Shown here: in pieces, positions 53,099 to 62,293 of the stretch
Layout of the letters: each line of letters begins with the position of its first letter
Position numbering within the stretch: position 1 is the stretch's first letter
NCBI GenBank assembly: GCA_900316835.1
Contig: ONEL01000008.1
Coordinates: forward strand, 1-64,000
DNA length: 64,000 nucleotides
Direction: 5' to 3'
DNA from: an uncultured Prevotellaceae bacterium
GTDB taxonomy: Bacteria; Bacteroidota; Bacteroidia; Bacteroidales; Muribaculaceae
The notes under the pieces: model-generated
Databases searched by the model: none
The model's input: only the letters and a program-made list of their open reading frames with translations
Told to the model about the DNA's origin: nothing
Made by a program: the position numbers and the translations under genes

Positions 53099-54233
53099 TT
53101 TCCAGGTGTTTAATAATCAATGAAGCTGTGGTGGTGGCGCAGTCTTGCTGGCTGAGAAGATGTTTCACTCTCTCATATCCCTCAAGCATCTCACGGCGCT
53201 CATGACCTTGTGACAAAAGCTGAGTGAGATGGTCATCCACGTTTGTCACACTGCAATGGTGTATCAGTAGCTCGGGAATAATTGCAGAGTCGGCAATGAG
53301 ATTAGGCAAGGTTACATATTTTCCCTTGAGTAGCTTGCTGTAAAAGGTGTACACGAGCTTACTGCCATTCATGCGGTAGCAAGCCACCTGGGGGGTGCCA
53401 AGCAATGCTGTCTCAAGGGTGGCTGTGCCCGAGGTGACTAGCGCCACTTGCGCGTGATAAACAAGATTGAATGTCTTGCCACGCAGCACGGGTACCATTT
53501 TGCTACCCATTGCGGGGCGATAAATGTCATCGTCAATGCCTGGAGCGCCTGCAATCACAGCTTGGCAACTGGGGTGAAGGCGCGCGGCGGCAAGCATGGT
53601 GGGAAGGTTGTCGCGAATTTCTTTCTTGCGCGAGCCTGGCACAATGGCAATGATGGGTGCGTCGGGATCAAGGTTATTGTCATTGCGAAAATCGCTGGCT
53701 GTGGGCATGGTTTCCATAGCCTGTGCAATTTCTTTTACCGTGGGATTTCCCACATAGTCCACCTCATAGTTGTGCCGACGGTAAAACTCTGGCTCAAACG
53801 GCAGGATGCAGAACATGCGGTCGACGTAGCGCTTGATATCCTTCACTCGCCACTGTTTCCACACCCACACCTTGGGCGAGATGAAGTAGAAAACAGGAAT
53901 GTTTTGCCCATGAGCCCACTTGGCGATTCTCAAGTTGAACGAGGGGTAGTCGATTAGAATGAGAGCGTCGGGACGATGGGTTGTCATGGCTTGTTTTGCC
54001 GTTTTCATGAAACCCATGATCGACCTCAAGTGTTTCGCAACCTCAATAAATCCCATGAATGCCATGTCGCGATAGTGCACTATGGGCTCATGACAGGCGC
54101 TACGAGCCATCATGTCGCCACCCAAGAAGGAAAATTGCGCCTCAGGGTCTTGTGCCTTTAGCGCGTCGATGAGGGCGCTACCATGAATGTCGCCCGAGGC
54201 CTCACCGGCTATGATAAAGTAGTTCATTATCAA
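53085..54233 (-). CDS. lpxB: Lipid-A-disaccharide synthase
   Basis: GT19 glycosyltransferase that joins UDP-diacylglucosamine and lipid X. The 382 residues show YFIIAGEASGDIHGSALI at the start, DYPSFNLRIAKWA, FYFISPKVWVWKQWRVKDIKRYVDRMFCILPFEPEFY, VGNPTVKEI and PGSRKKEI. A second ATG at residue 3 is equally possible as start. A minus-strand TAAATTTG box lies 19 bases upstream. Its 3' end overlaps the HD-RpiB gene. Confidence 0.96.
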   Translation of the reverse strand: MIMNYFIIAGEASGDIHGSALIDALKAQDPEAQFSFLGGDMMARSACHEPIVHYRDMAFMGFIEVAKHLRSIMGFMKTAKQAMTTHRPDALILIDYPSFNLRIAKWAHGQNIPVFYFISPKVWVWKQWRVKDIKRYVDRMFCILPFEPEFYRRHNYEVDYVGNPTVKEIAQAMETMPTASDFRNDNNLDPDAPIIAIVPGSRKKEIRDNLPTMLAAARLHPSCQAVIAGAPGIDDDIYRPAMGSKMVPVLRGKTFNLVYHAQVALVTSGTATLETALLGTPQVACYRMNGSKLVYTFYSKLLKGKYVTLPNLIADSAIIPELLIHHCSVTNVDDHLTQLLSQGHERREMLEGYERVKHLLSQQDCATTTASLIIKHLENGHK

Positions 54234-54251
54234 AGAATGTTTAAAGCGCTA

Positions 54252-54259
54252 CAAATTTA
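54252..54259 (-). promoter_or_regulatory. Bacteroidota -7 box for lpxB
   Basis: CAAATTTA on the plus strand reads TAAATTTG on the minus strand, 19 bases before the lpxB start. Confidence 0.6.
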
Positions 54260-54335
54260 CAATCTTTTTTTCTTCTAGGCAAGTGACTTGACTTATCGGT
54301 GGCTCCATCAATTTTGTATTCACAAAAAATGTGTG

Positions 54336-54343
54336 TAACTTTG
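54336..54343 (+). promoter_or_regulatory. Bacteroidota -7 box for tgt
   Basis: TAACTTTG, 22 bases before the tgt ATG. Confidence 0.75.
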
Positions 54344-54365
54344 CAGGCTGAATAATAAAGACTAT

Positions 54366-55496
54366 ATGGACTACAAAGTAGTAGCTACTAACAACGACAC
54401 TAAAGCTCGTGCTGGTGTGATAACTACCGGCCACGGCGATATATTGACTCCCATCTTCATGCCAGTGGGCACCGTGGGGAGCGTTAAAGCTGTGCACATG
54501 AGTGAGTTGAAGGATGATATCAAGGCTCAAATTATCCTTGGTAACACTTATCATCTCTATCTTCGTCCAGGCATGGACATCATTGAGCGGGCTGGTGGAT
54601 TGCACAAGTTCAACAGTTGGGATCGTCCCATCCTCACCGACAGCGGTGGCTTTCAAGTGTTCTCGCTCAGCGAGAACCGCAAGCTGCGCGAGGAGGGAGT
54701 GACTTTCCGAAGCCACATCGATGGCTCAAAACACCTGTTCACTCCCGAGAAGGTGGTCGATATCCAGCGTAGTATAGGTAGCGACATCATGATGGCGCTT
54801 GACGAGTGCCCTCCTGGTACTAGCGACTTTAGATATGCCGAGAAGTCGCTACGTCTCACGCAGCGATGGCTCGAGCGCGGATGGAAACACTTTAATGAGA
54901 CGGTGCCTCGTTACGGTCATAGCCAAGCATTCTTTCCCATTGTGCAAGGATGCACCTTCGAGGACCTGCGGCGTGATGCCGCCAAGCATGTTGCCGACCT
55001 GGGTGCCGAGGGTAATGCCATTGGTGGCCTGGCGGTGGGCGAACCTGTGGAGGTGATGTATGACATGATTGAGGTGGTGAACGAGATCTTGCCGCACGAC
55101 AAGCCACGTTACCTGATGGGGGTGGGAACGCCAGCCAACATTCTTGAGGCTATTGACCGTGGTGTGGACATGATGGACTGCGTGATGCCTACCCGCAACG
55201 GACGCAATGGCATGCTCTTTACCAAGCACGGCATCATGAACATGCGCAACAAGAAGTGGGCCGACGATTTCTCGCCGCTGCAGGAAGATGGCGCCTCGAT
55301 TGTGGATCGCATCTATAGCAAAGCCTATGTGCGACACTTGTTCATTGCTCAAGAGTTGCTTGCCATGCAAATTGCCAGCATCCACAACCTGGCATTCTAC
55401 TTGTGGCTCGTTACCGAGGCCCGCAACCACATCATTGCCGGCGACTTTAAGAGCTGGAAAACAACAATGGTTCAAAACGTGACACGAAGGCTTTAA
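54366..55496 (+). CDS. tgt: tRNA-guanine (queuine) transglycosylase
   Basis: Exchanges guanine-34 of GU(N) tRNAs for preQ1 in queuosine synthesis. The 376 residues contain TPIFMPVGTVGSVKAV, ILGNTYHLYLRPG, LTDSGGFQVFSL (catalytic Asp and substrate pocket), GGLAVGEP and the DCVMPTRNGRNGMLFT catalytic Asp motif. The Zn-site Cys/His usually found late in the protein is not obvious (no CxCxxC is visible in the last 80 residues). That absence deserves a check against close relatives. The LptF/G-type permease follows 18 bases later, an order I recall from other Bacteroidota. Confidence 0.95.
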   Translation: MDYKVVATNNDTKARAGVITTGHGDILTPIFMPVGTVGSVKAVHMSELKDDIKAQIILGNTYHLYLRPGMDIIERAGGLHKFNSWDRPILTDSGGFQVFSLSENRKLREEGVTFRSHIDGSKHLFTPEKVVDIQRSIGSDIMMALDECPPGTSDFRYAEKSLRLTQRWLERGWKHFNETVPRYGHSQAFFPIVQGCTFEDLRRDAAKHVADLGAEGNAIGGLAVGEPVEVMYDMIEVVNEILPHDKPRYLMGVGTPANILEAIDRGVDMMDCVMPTRNGRNGMLFTKHGIMNMRNKKWADDFSPLQEDGASIVDRIYSKAYVRHLFIAQELLAMQIASIHNLAFYLWLVTEARNHIIAGDFKSWKTTMVQNVTRRL

Positions 55497-55514
55497 CTCT
55501 GCTGGGTTAGATAG

Positions 55515-56831
55515 ATGGGGCTGATAAGACGAAATAAGAAAGGGTCCGATTCCATTATTCAGAACACTGATAAATGGGAAATGGTAAATGAGGGTGTGAA
55601 CAACACACGCTCAGATATTGATTTTACCAAGATTGATATACCTCAAGCCGACTCTCACAACATGCAAGAAGAGGCTACAGCGCTTGCTCCCGAAGCACCG
55701 TCAGCTCTCCCCGAAAAATCACCTGCAGTGAAGGATGAAGAAAAAAAACTGAGCAAGCCCTGGATAAAGCATTTCGATGCTTATATCATGAAAAAGTTCC
55801 TGGGCACTTTTTTCTTTGCTATTATATTATTACTGGCTGTGGTTATCATCTTTGACATTAACGAGAAACTTGATGCCATGCTCACCGCGCCTCTCAAGGA
55901 AACGGTGTTTAAGTATTTCTGGAATTTCTTGCCTTATTTTGCTAATCAGTTTGCTCCGCTATTTGTTTTCATCTCGGTGATTTTCTTCACCTCTAAGTTA
56001 GCCGACCACAGCGAGATAATAGCCATGATGTCGAGTGGCATCAGTTTCAAGCGACTCATGGTGCCTTACCTGCTCAGTGCTACTATCATTGCCGCAGGCA
56101 CTCTGCTGCTTGCCCTCTATGTGATTCCTCCAGCTAATATCAAGCGCATAGAGTATACTAACCAGTGGGTAAAAAACAAGCGTGTGGACTTTGGCGACAA
56201 CATCCAGTTGCAAATCAAGCCTGGTGTGATGGCCTACATGTCGCGCTACGACAACACTACCAAGCGAGGCTTCCGCTTCACTATGGAGCAGTTTGATGGT
56301 AATAAACTTGTGTCGCGACTCACCGCTAAGGACGTGAAATATGATACACTGGGGCGGTGGGAACTCAACGATTACGGCATTAGAAAATTTAATGGCCTCA
56401 AGGAAACTTACACTAAAGGCATGCAGATGGACACGATGCTTGATGTGGAACCTCGCGACTTCTTAATCTCCAAGAACGACCAGGAAATGCTCACCTCACC
56501 CGAGTTGCGACACTATATCAACAAGCAAAAGAAGCGCGGTGTAGCCAATTTGCAACAGTTTGAATTAGAATATGAGAAGCGGTTTGCCATGACAGCTGCG
56601 GCATTCATCCTCACCGTGATAGGCTTGTCGCTCTCGTCGCGCAAGGTGCGTGGTGGAATGGGACTGAACATCGGGATTGGTCTGATGCTGAGTTTTTCCT
56701 ATATCCTGTTCATGACCGTTACTCAAACCTTCGCCATCAGTGGTTACACATCACCACGCTTGGCGATGTGGATACCTAATATTATCTACACAATAATAGC
56801 AATCATCCTCTACCGCCATGCGGCTAAGTAA
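55515..56831 (+). CDS. LptF/LptG-family permease (YjgP/YjgQ)
   Basis: Inner-membrane subunit of the LPS export ABC transporter. The 438 residues comprise a roughly 85-residue charged, low-complexity N-terminal extension and then the permease. Helices are at about 95-120 (KFLGTFFFAIILLLAVVIIF), 140-165, 185-205 and three near the C-terminus. A periplasmic beta-jellyroll (about 210-330) lies between them. The MMSSGISFKRLMVPYL motif is typical. An internal start near the first helix (MKKFLGTF) would remove the extension; the ORF start directly follows tgt and is kept. The ABC partner (LptB) is not in the window. Confidence 0.9.
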   Translation: MGLIRRNKKGSDSIIQNTDKWEMVNEGVNNTRSDIDFTKIDIPQADSHNMQEEATALAPEAPSALPEKSPAVKDEEKKLSKPWIKHFDAYIMKKFLGTFFFAIILLLAVVIIFDINEKLDAMLTAPLKETVFKYFWNFLPYFANQFAPLFVFISVIFFTSKLADHSEIIAMMSSGISFKRLMVPYLLSATIIAAGTLLLALYVIPPANIKRIEYTNQWVKNKRVDFGDNIQLQIKPGVMAYMSRYDNTTKRGFRFTMEQFDGNKLVSRLTAKDVKYDTLGRWELNDYGIRKFNGLKETYTKGMQMDTMLDVEPRDFLISKNDQEMLTSPELRHYINKQKKRGVANLQQFELEYEKRFAMTAAAFILTVIGLSLSSRKVRGGMGLNIGIGLMLSFSYILFMTVTQTFAISGYTSPRLAMWIPNIIYTIIAIILYRHAAK

Positions 56832-56872
56832 AGGATGAATGGTTGTTATCTAAATTATTTCCGTAAAAATAA

Positions 56873-57586
56873 TTAAAGCTCTATTGCGGCTTCCAGGGCC
56901 AAGCGCATCATGGTGCGGAAGGATGTTTGGCGCTCCTCGGGCGTCGTTTCCTCAGCACTCACGAGCGAGTCGCTAATGGTGAGCAGGCATGCGGCGCGTT
57001 TTCCCAGTGTATTGGCATTCTGAAACAGTGCGAAACTTTCCATCTCAACACAGTCAACGCCTGTGGTCTCACGCATTTCCTGCCAGGTGATGGCACTGGG
57101 TCCACCATAGAACACATCGCTTGAGTATACTTTCACCGCAGTGCACTTGATGTTCAATTCCTGAGCTTTTCGCATGATGGTTTTGTTAATGTCGGCACTT
57201 GGGAATAACTCTTTGCTGGCATTGTGGTCATGAACCATAGCATAGCTCGAGAGACTGTAGGCGCTATTAGCGAGAACCACGTCGTGCAAGTTTAAGTTTG
57301 CGTTATAGCTTCCTGCCGAGCCTATGCGGATAATGTTCTCCACGCCATAGAATTTATAAAGCTCATGGCTGTAAATGCCTATGCTTGGCATTCCCATGCC
57401 ACTTGCCATTACCGACACGGGCTTGCCTTTGTAGGTCCCGGTGAAGGCAAGCATGTTTCTTACGTTATTCACAAGCTCGGGCGACTCAAGAAAAGTCTCG
57501 GCGATAAATTTAGCTCTCAGTGGGTCACCAGGCATGAGTACGGTCTTGGCAAAGGCGCCCTCGGGAGCGTTGATGTGAGGTGTCAT
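56873..57586 (-). CDS. deoD: Purine nucleoside phosphorylase DeoD-type (hexameric)
   Basis: Phosphorolysis of purine (deoxy)nucleosides. At 237 residues it matches E. coli DeoD. Motifs: MTPHINAPEGAFAKTVLMPGDPLRAKFIAE, MASGMGMPSIGIYSHELY, RIGSAGSYN and the substrate-binding VDCVEMESFALF. It is the last gene of the minus-strand unit cdsA-mltF-deoD (32-base gap) and converges on the LptF/G gene. A trimeric PNP is encoded separately at 25960. Confidence 0.96.
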   Translation of the reverse strand: MTPHINAPEGAFAKTVLMPGDPLRAKFIAETFLESPELVNNVRNMLAFTGTYKGKPVSVMASGMGMPSIGIYSHELYKFYGVENIIRIGSAGSYNANLNLHDVVLANSAYSLSSYAMVHDHNASKELFPSADINKTIMRKAQELNIKCTAVKVYSSDVFYGGPSAITWQEMRETTGVDCVEMESFALFQNANTLGKRAACLLTISDSLVSAEETTPEERQTSFRTMMRLALEAAIEL

Positions 57587-57618
57587 AGGAGAGTATATTT
57601 TAGAGTTTAATTAAATGA

Positions 57619-59118
57619 TTATTTCTTGTTTTTGGCTTTTTGTTTCGCCTCGTAGGCGCGGAACACTCGGTAAGCGTTCTCCACTTGGCGCACATAATTT
57701 AACGTCTCGGTACCGCGACAGTAGCCAAAACTGCACACGGGGTCGTTATAGAACTCGGGGCGCATCTTCCACAAGATGGCTTCTTCAACATTAGAATACC
57801 ACACTTGTGGCTTCTTGCCATATTTCTGTGCTAGCTTCATAGCATCGGTCACATGGCCCACGCCGGCATTATAGGCGGCGAGCGTGAACCTGAGGCGCTC
57901 GGCACGATTGGAGATATAGCTCTGGAAAAACTTGTCGGTCTTCGAGATAACAAGGCTGGCGATGTAAACACTCTTCTCGGGGTCGCTCAAGGATTCCTCG
58001 CTAAAGCCATTGCCTCGAGCTGTGCCTGGCATTACTTGCATTAAACCTCGAGCTCCTGCCCACGACACGGCATTGGGGTTGAAATTTGACTCTACATAGC
58101 CAATGGCAGCAAGCACGGTCCATTCCACACCTGCTGTGGCGGCATATTTCTTAAACAAGCGGTCGTAGGCCGAGATGTCGCCATCGCCACGACGATAAAT
58201 CTTGGAATAGTCTACATCACCTGCATTGTTCTTTGCCATCTCAATGATTGTCGACACCGAGTCGCTGAGGGCCTTCATCGAGTCGAGGTGATGCTTGTTC
58301 ATGGCAAAATAGCGCTCTCGCACCTGGCGTGCGGTGGCTATGGTGCTGTTGGCATTAGCCCACACATTGATGGTGTCGGCAAGCCATTTCCAGTCTTTGC
58401 CCACTGCCCACGAGGCACGCTGTGGAAATCCCACCTTGAGGCTAATGTTTATGCTGTCGTTATAGGTCTTGTTAATCTCAGCAATATCACTATCGACGAT
58501 TGTTAATGGCAGCCTGCCACTTGCCACCATGCTGATTAGGTCATCGCTAATGAGCGAGTCGTTGTCGATAGCGTGAATCTTGATGCCACCACCTATCTCG
58601 CTATCAAGATTACGCAAGCGGGCTTCGTAGCTTGAACCGTGGATGACATACACGTCACGCCCTATGAGCTGGGTCACGTTGGTCAGCGTGTCTTTAGTTT
58701 GTGGTTGAACGAGCACCTGGTATTTCACATTTTGCTCTCCGCAGTGTATCACTTGTTGCTTGTACTCGGCGGTCATGGGAATTTCATAGGCTGCCACATG
58801 CACCTTGTTGTTCTCTAAGTAGCTTATTAGCTCCTTCATGCTAGTGGCTACGTGAAATTTTACTCCCATCTTGTTCTCGCGGGCAAAGGCTTTAATTCTC
58901 TCGTAGTCATAGCCCAGAGTGTCGCCCTTGAGAATGAAAAAACTACTTGGGCTATAGATGGTGCCAACCACCAGCGTGTCGGGGAAATCATGTTGCACTG
59001 CGATGCTAGGGAGCGAGTCGCTTTTACTGGCTGTGTTCTCGCTTGTGGTGTTGCTACATGATGCTATGCCTAGCACAATGAGCAAGAATAGAATGTTTTT
59101 CAAGAAATTCATAGCCAA
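57619..59118 (-). CDS. MltF-like membrane-bound lytic transglycosylase
   Basis: A 499-residue lipoprotein (signal FLKNILFLLIVLGIASC, lipid Cys21; Met3 could be the start). Residues about 48-275 form a periplasmic substrate-binding (SBP_bac_3) domain. Residues about 325-480 form an SLT lysozyme-like domain with the catalytic Glu343 in AAIGYVESNFNP, GLMQVMPGTA and AAYNAGVGHV. This two-domain build is that of MltF, which cleaves peptidoglycan non-hydrolytically and is regulated through its N-domain. It starts 5 bases after the cdsA stop. Confidence 0.92.
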   Translation of the reverse strand: MAMNFLKNILFLLIVLGIASCSNTTSENTASKSDSLPSIAVQHDFPDTLVVGTIYSPSSFFILKGDTLGYDYERIKAFARENKMGVKFHVATSMKELISYLENNKVHVAAYEIPMTAEYKQQVIHCGEQNVKYQVLVQPQTKDTLTNVTQLIGRDVYVIHGSSYEARLRNLDSEIGGGIKIHAIDNDSLISDDLISMVASGRLPLTIVDSDIAEINKTYNDSINISLKVGFPQRASWAVGKDWKWLADTINVWANANSTIATARQVRERYFAMNKHHLDSMKALSDSVSTIIEMAKNNAGDVDYSKIYRRGDGDISAYDRLFKKYAATAGVEWTVLAAIGYVESNFNPNAVSWAGARGLMQVMPGTARGNGFSEESLSDPEKSVYIASLVISKTDKFFQSYISNRAERLRFTLAAYNAGVGHVTDAMKLAQKYGKKPQVWYSNVEEAILWKMRPEFYNDPVCSFGYCRGTETLNYVRQVENAYRVFRAYEAKQKAKNKK

Positions 59119-59123
59119 GACGC

Positions 59124-59981
59124 TTAAAATAACTTGTGAATAATCTCAACAAACTCAAGAACTACAAAAATTGCGGGAACCACAAAGAGCAGGCTGTCGA
59201 TGCGGTCGAGAATGCCTCCATGCCCTGGAATTATGTTTCCCGAATCTTTCACGCCTGCCGTGCGCTTGAGCAACGATTCAAACAGGTCGCCCAAGGTGGC
59301 GGCAACCACCGCGGTGATGCCCATCACTATCCAGGTGTCGATGCTCAGCGCTTGAGGGTTGAAAAAGGTGTTGAGTGCGGGAATACAAGATATTGCTATA
59401 GCGAAAGCGATGACAAAAACCGCTCCACCCGCAACACCCTCCCACGACTTCTTGGGGCTGATGCGCTCAAAGAGGCGATGCTTGCCAATGGCACATCCCA
59501 CCAGGAACGCACCTGTGTCGTAGAGCCAAATGAAAATGAACACCGCCAGTGCCAACTGTGGCGAGAATTTGGCGATGAGCGCGTTGAGCATTGTCAGTGG
59601 CAGTGCCACATAAAACACCGACGCGAGTGACTGACGCACACATGCCACCGCATTGTGCTGTGGCATGTAGAGCTGAACGCTAAATCGCACCAGCAAGTAA
59701 AGAGCAATAGCAACCAACAGGAAACTACCGTCTGGAGCTATCCAGCTCAAACGGGCAGCTATAAACATGCCAATTCCCCCAGCGCAATCTATCGCGGTAA
59801 TCCACTTGTGAATGGGCTTACCGTCGTGATTAAGCAGTTTAGAAGCCTCTAGCAGGCCTAGCACAATAAAGCAAGCAAAGAGGATGTTGAAAAATGTTTT
59901 ACTACTGTCCCATGTGAGCAGTGAAACCACAATCAGTATTACATAAATGCTTCCAAACAGCGCGCGTTTTACTATATTCAT
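59124..59981 (-). CDS. cdsA: Phosphatidate cytidylyltransferase
   Basis: Makes CDP-diacylglycerol for phospholipid synthesis. A 285-residue integral membrane protein with about eight helices and the family signature DSGNIIPGHGGILDRIDSLL near the C-terminus. The FLVGCAIGKHRLFERISPKKSWEGVAGG segment includes the conserved SPKKSWEG. It is the first gene of cdsA-mltF-deoD, with a minus-strand TAATTTTG box at 60019. Confidence 0.95.
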   Translation of the reverse strand: MNIVKRALFGSIYVILIVVSLLTWDSSKTFFNILFACFIVLGLLEASKLLNHDGKPIHKWITAIDCAGGIGMFIAARLSWIAPDGSFLLVAIALYLLVRFSVQLYMPQHNAVACVRQSLASVFYVALPLTMLNALIAKFSPQLALAVFIFIWLYDTGAFLVGCAIGKHRLFERISPKKSWEGVAGGAVFVIAFAIAISCIPALNTFFNPQALSIDTWIVMGITAVVAATLGDLFESLLKRTAGVKDSGNIIPGHGGILDRIDSLLFVVPAIFVVLEFVEIIHKLF

Positions 59982-60018
59982 GTCATTATTATTTTTGTCG
60001 GGTTGAATAAAAATTATG

Positions 60019-60026
60019 CAAAATTA
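60019..60026 (-). promoter_or_regulatory. Bacteroidota -7 box for cdsA
   Basis: CAAAATTA on the plus strand reads TAATTTTG on the minus strand, 38 bases before the cdsA ATG. Confidence 0.6.
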
Positions 60027-60071
60027 CACATTTTTTTGGCGCTGTGCAAGCTCGCACCCCCTTTTTCCTAA

Positions 60072-60318
60072 AAGACAATCAAGGACAAATACTTAATGCA
60101 TTAGATGGGATTTATTAAAGACTATTGCTAGCAATTACAATCAATTTTAATTTTAGAGCGGAACGCCTTTGAAATTTTAGTGCGCAGCTCTTCAATTTCC
60201 ATGCCTAGCATGGTGCAACCGAAACGGGCGAATCTGACGGAGCAAAATTGAAGCTTAGCTAAAATTTGAATTAAAAATGTTTGTAATTGTTAGTAATTGT
60301 CTGAAAAAAAATCCCAGC
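60072..60318. repeat. Composite dispersed repeat, locus 3 (degenerate)
   Basis: Occupies most of the 403-base gap between cdsA and rarA. At 60072-60137 is a diverged copy of the 158-bp tandem unit in reverse orientation (AAGACAATCAAGGACAAAT...GGGATTTATTAAAGAC). At 60195-60212 is a hairpin module (CCATGCCTAGCATGG). At 60283-60318 is a second unit fragment in the same orientation as the 46-kb array (AATTGTTAGTAATTGTCTGA). The three parts recall locus 2 in a rearranged order. Confidence 0.65.
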
Positions 60319-60352
60319 AAGCACAAAGCTTGCACAGCCCAAAAAATATTAT

Positions 60353-60360
60353 TAATTTTG
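60353..60360 (+). promoter_or_regulatory. Bacteroidota -7 box for rarA
   Basis: TAATTTTG, 24 bases before the rarA ATG. Confidence 0.65.
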
Positions 60361-60384
60361 TGTGTTAAAAAATAATTAATACTT

Positions 60385-61659
60385 ATGTACGAACCATTAG
60401 CCGAGCGCATGAGGCCCAAGTCGCTCAACGATTACATAGGGCAAAAACACCTGGTGGGCGAGGGCGCGGTGATTCGCCGCATGATTGAGAGCGGTAACAT
60501 CTCGTCGTTCATCTTGTGGGGACCACCGGGAGTGGGCAAGACTACGCTTGCGCGCATTATTGCCGAGCAAACTAAGGTGCCTTTCTACACACTAAGCGCT
60601 GTGACAAGTGGTGTGAAGGAGGTGCGCGAGGTGCTTGACCGTTGCCGTGTCGACGCTAATAGTATTTTCACTACTGGGCGCCCGGTCCTTTTTATCGACG
60701 AGATTCACCGCTTCAACAAGTCGCAGCAGGACTCGCTACTGGGAGCTGTTGAGCAAGGCACAGTGACGCTCATTGGCGCCACTACCGAGAACCCGTCGTT
60801 TGAGGTGATTAGGCCGTTGCTGTCGCGCGCTCAGGTCTATGTGCTCGAACCGCTTGGCAAGGACGACCTGCTTGAGCTCCTTGACCGCGCCATCAAGACC
60901 GACCGCATCTTTCAAGGACGTGAGGTTAGGGTAGAGGAGACCGAGGCTCTAATGCGCTTTAGCGGAGGTGATGCACGCAAGCTGCTCAACATCCTCGACT
61001 TGATCTACCAGTCGCTCGACGCTCATGAGCCATTTGTCATCAACGACCAGATTGTTACCGACCGATTGCAACAAAACCCGCTTGCTTTTGATAAAAACGG
61101 GGAGATGCACTACGACATAATATCGGCTTTCATAAAATCGATTCGCGGCAGTGACCCCGATGCAGCTGTCTACTGGCTCGCAAGGCTTATAGCAGGGGGC
61201 GAAGACCCCAAATTTATTGCACGGCGCATGTGCATCAGTGCGGCCGAGGACATAGGGCTTGCTAATCCTAATGCTTTGTTGCTTGCAAATGCCACCTTCG
61301 ATATAATTAACAAGATAGGGTGGCCCGAAGGGCGCATACCACTGAGTGAGTGCGCTATCTACCTCGCTACCAGCGAGAAAAGCAATAGCGCTTATCTTGC
61401 CATTGACGGGGCGCTGGCTCTCGTGAACCAAACCGGAAACCTGCCAGTGCCACTACACTTGCGCAACGCTCCCACTAAGCTCATGAAGGAACTGGGGTAT
61501 GGGGCCGACTACAAGTATGCTCACGATTTTCCTGGGCATTTCGTCAAGCAGGACTTCCTGCCACAAGAAATTAAGGGGACCCAAATATGGACTCCACAGC
61601 CTCACACCGCAGCCGAGGCAAGACTGAAAGAGCGCCAAGACCACCGCTGGCGAGAGTAG
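60385..61659 (+). CDS. rarA: Replication-associated recombination protein A (AAA+ ATPase)
   Basis: Clamp-loader-like ATPase acting at stalled forks (RarA/MgsA/WRNIP1). The 424 residues carry Walker A GPPGVGKT (46-53), Walker B VLFIDEIHRF (101-110), sensor 1 TLIGATTENPSFEV, the arginine finger region LLSRAQVY and the C-terminal tetramerisation domain (MCISAAEDIGLANPNAL, YPHDFPG-type YAHDFPGHFVKQDFLP). Typical length. No operon partner. Confidence 0.96.
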   Translation: MYEPLAERMRPKSLNDYIGQKHLVGEGAVIRRMIESGNISSFILWGPPGVGKTTLARIIAEQTKVPFYTLSAVTSGVKEVREVLDRCRVDANSIFTTGRPVLFIDEIHRFNKSQQDSLLGAVEQGTVTLIGATTENPSFEVIRPLLSRAQVYVLEPLGKDDLLELLDRAIKTDRIFQGREVRVEETEALMRFSGGDARKLLNILDLIYQSLDAHEPFVINDQIVTDRLQQNPLAFDKNGEMHYDIISAFIKSIRGSDPDAAVYWLARLIAGGEDPKFIARRMCISAAEDIGLANPNALLLANATFDIINKIGWPEGRIPLSECAIYLATSEKSNSAYLAIDGALALVNQTGNLPVPLHLRNAPTKLMKELGYGADYKYAHDFPGHFVKQDFLPQEIKGTQIWTPQPHTAAEARLKERQDHRWRE

Positions 61660-61670
61660 TGCGGGTAACA

Positions 61671-61723
61671 TTTATAAAAAAAGCAACTGGTGCCGCTCCT
61701 TTTTTTTACAAGAGGCGGCACCA
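61671..61723 (-). terminator. Rho-independent terminator of the minus-strand unit
   Basis: The perfect 10-bp stem CTGGTGCCGC / GCGGCACCAG is followed on the minus strand by TTGC and seven Ts. It may also stop rarA transcription. Confidence 0.85.
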
Positions 61724-61760
61724 GCGCGTGTAGAGCAAAATGCTGTGAGTGTGAAGGTGA

Positions 61761-62285
61761 CTAGCGTTTAAAATAGATGTCAATGTAGTCGGCGCAGTTG
61801 TCGACTGGATTTGATATCTCTTGCATTCGCCAGTACTTGCGTTTTTCTTTTGTTACAAAGTTGTATGTTCCGCTACGCAGCACTTCCTGGCCATTGTTGA
61901 TGTGATACACTTTGGTGCGAATTTCACCAGTGAAAACCAGGTGGTCAGCATCCACAATTTCTATAGTTCCGTCAAGCTTCACGTAGTCGTCATTGTCAAT
62001 GTTGCCTTGCTCAACGTCCTTGGTGCACTTGCGTGCCAGTTGCTCACCACGGCACGAGAAAGTGCCGTCGGCTTCTTTCTTGATTTCTACAGAGCCAAAG
62101 CTCTCCCACGAAATCCACTGCAGTGAGAGCATGTGTTTACCCACCACTTTGCGTTCAAGCGCGGTGAGTCCCGATAGGTTCTCGGTTTTAGCTTTCTTGC
62201 GTGTTGTTTTTTTCTTCGCCTCCATTGTGAAAGGCACACTGGCAATAAGCGCAATAGCAATTAATGCTAGGATGATTCTTTTCAT
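61761..62285 (-). CDS. Exported protein of unknown function
   Basis: 174 residues with a signal peptide (RIILALIAIALIASVPFTMEA, about 1-22). A strongly basic stretch follows (KKKTTRKKAK). The rest is a beta-rich domain with SLQWISWESFGSVEIKK, LDGTIEIVDADHLVFTGEI and GTYNFVTKEKRKYWRMQE. It resembles a lipocalin or DUF-type beta barrel in strand rhythm, but I recognise no named family. It starts 8 bases after the thioredoxin gene on the same strand and is probably co-transcribed. Confidence 0.7.
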   Translation of the reverse strand: MKRIILALIAIALIASVPFTMEAKKKTTRKKAKTENLSGLTALERKVVGKHMLSLQWISWESFGSVEIKKEADGTFSCRGEQLARKCTKDVEQGNIDNDDYVKLDGTIEIVDADHLVFTGEIRTKVYHINNGQEVLRSGTYNFVTKEKRKYWRMQEISNPVDNCADYIDIYFKR

Positions 62286-62293
62286 AAGTCACT

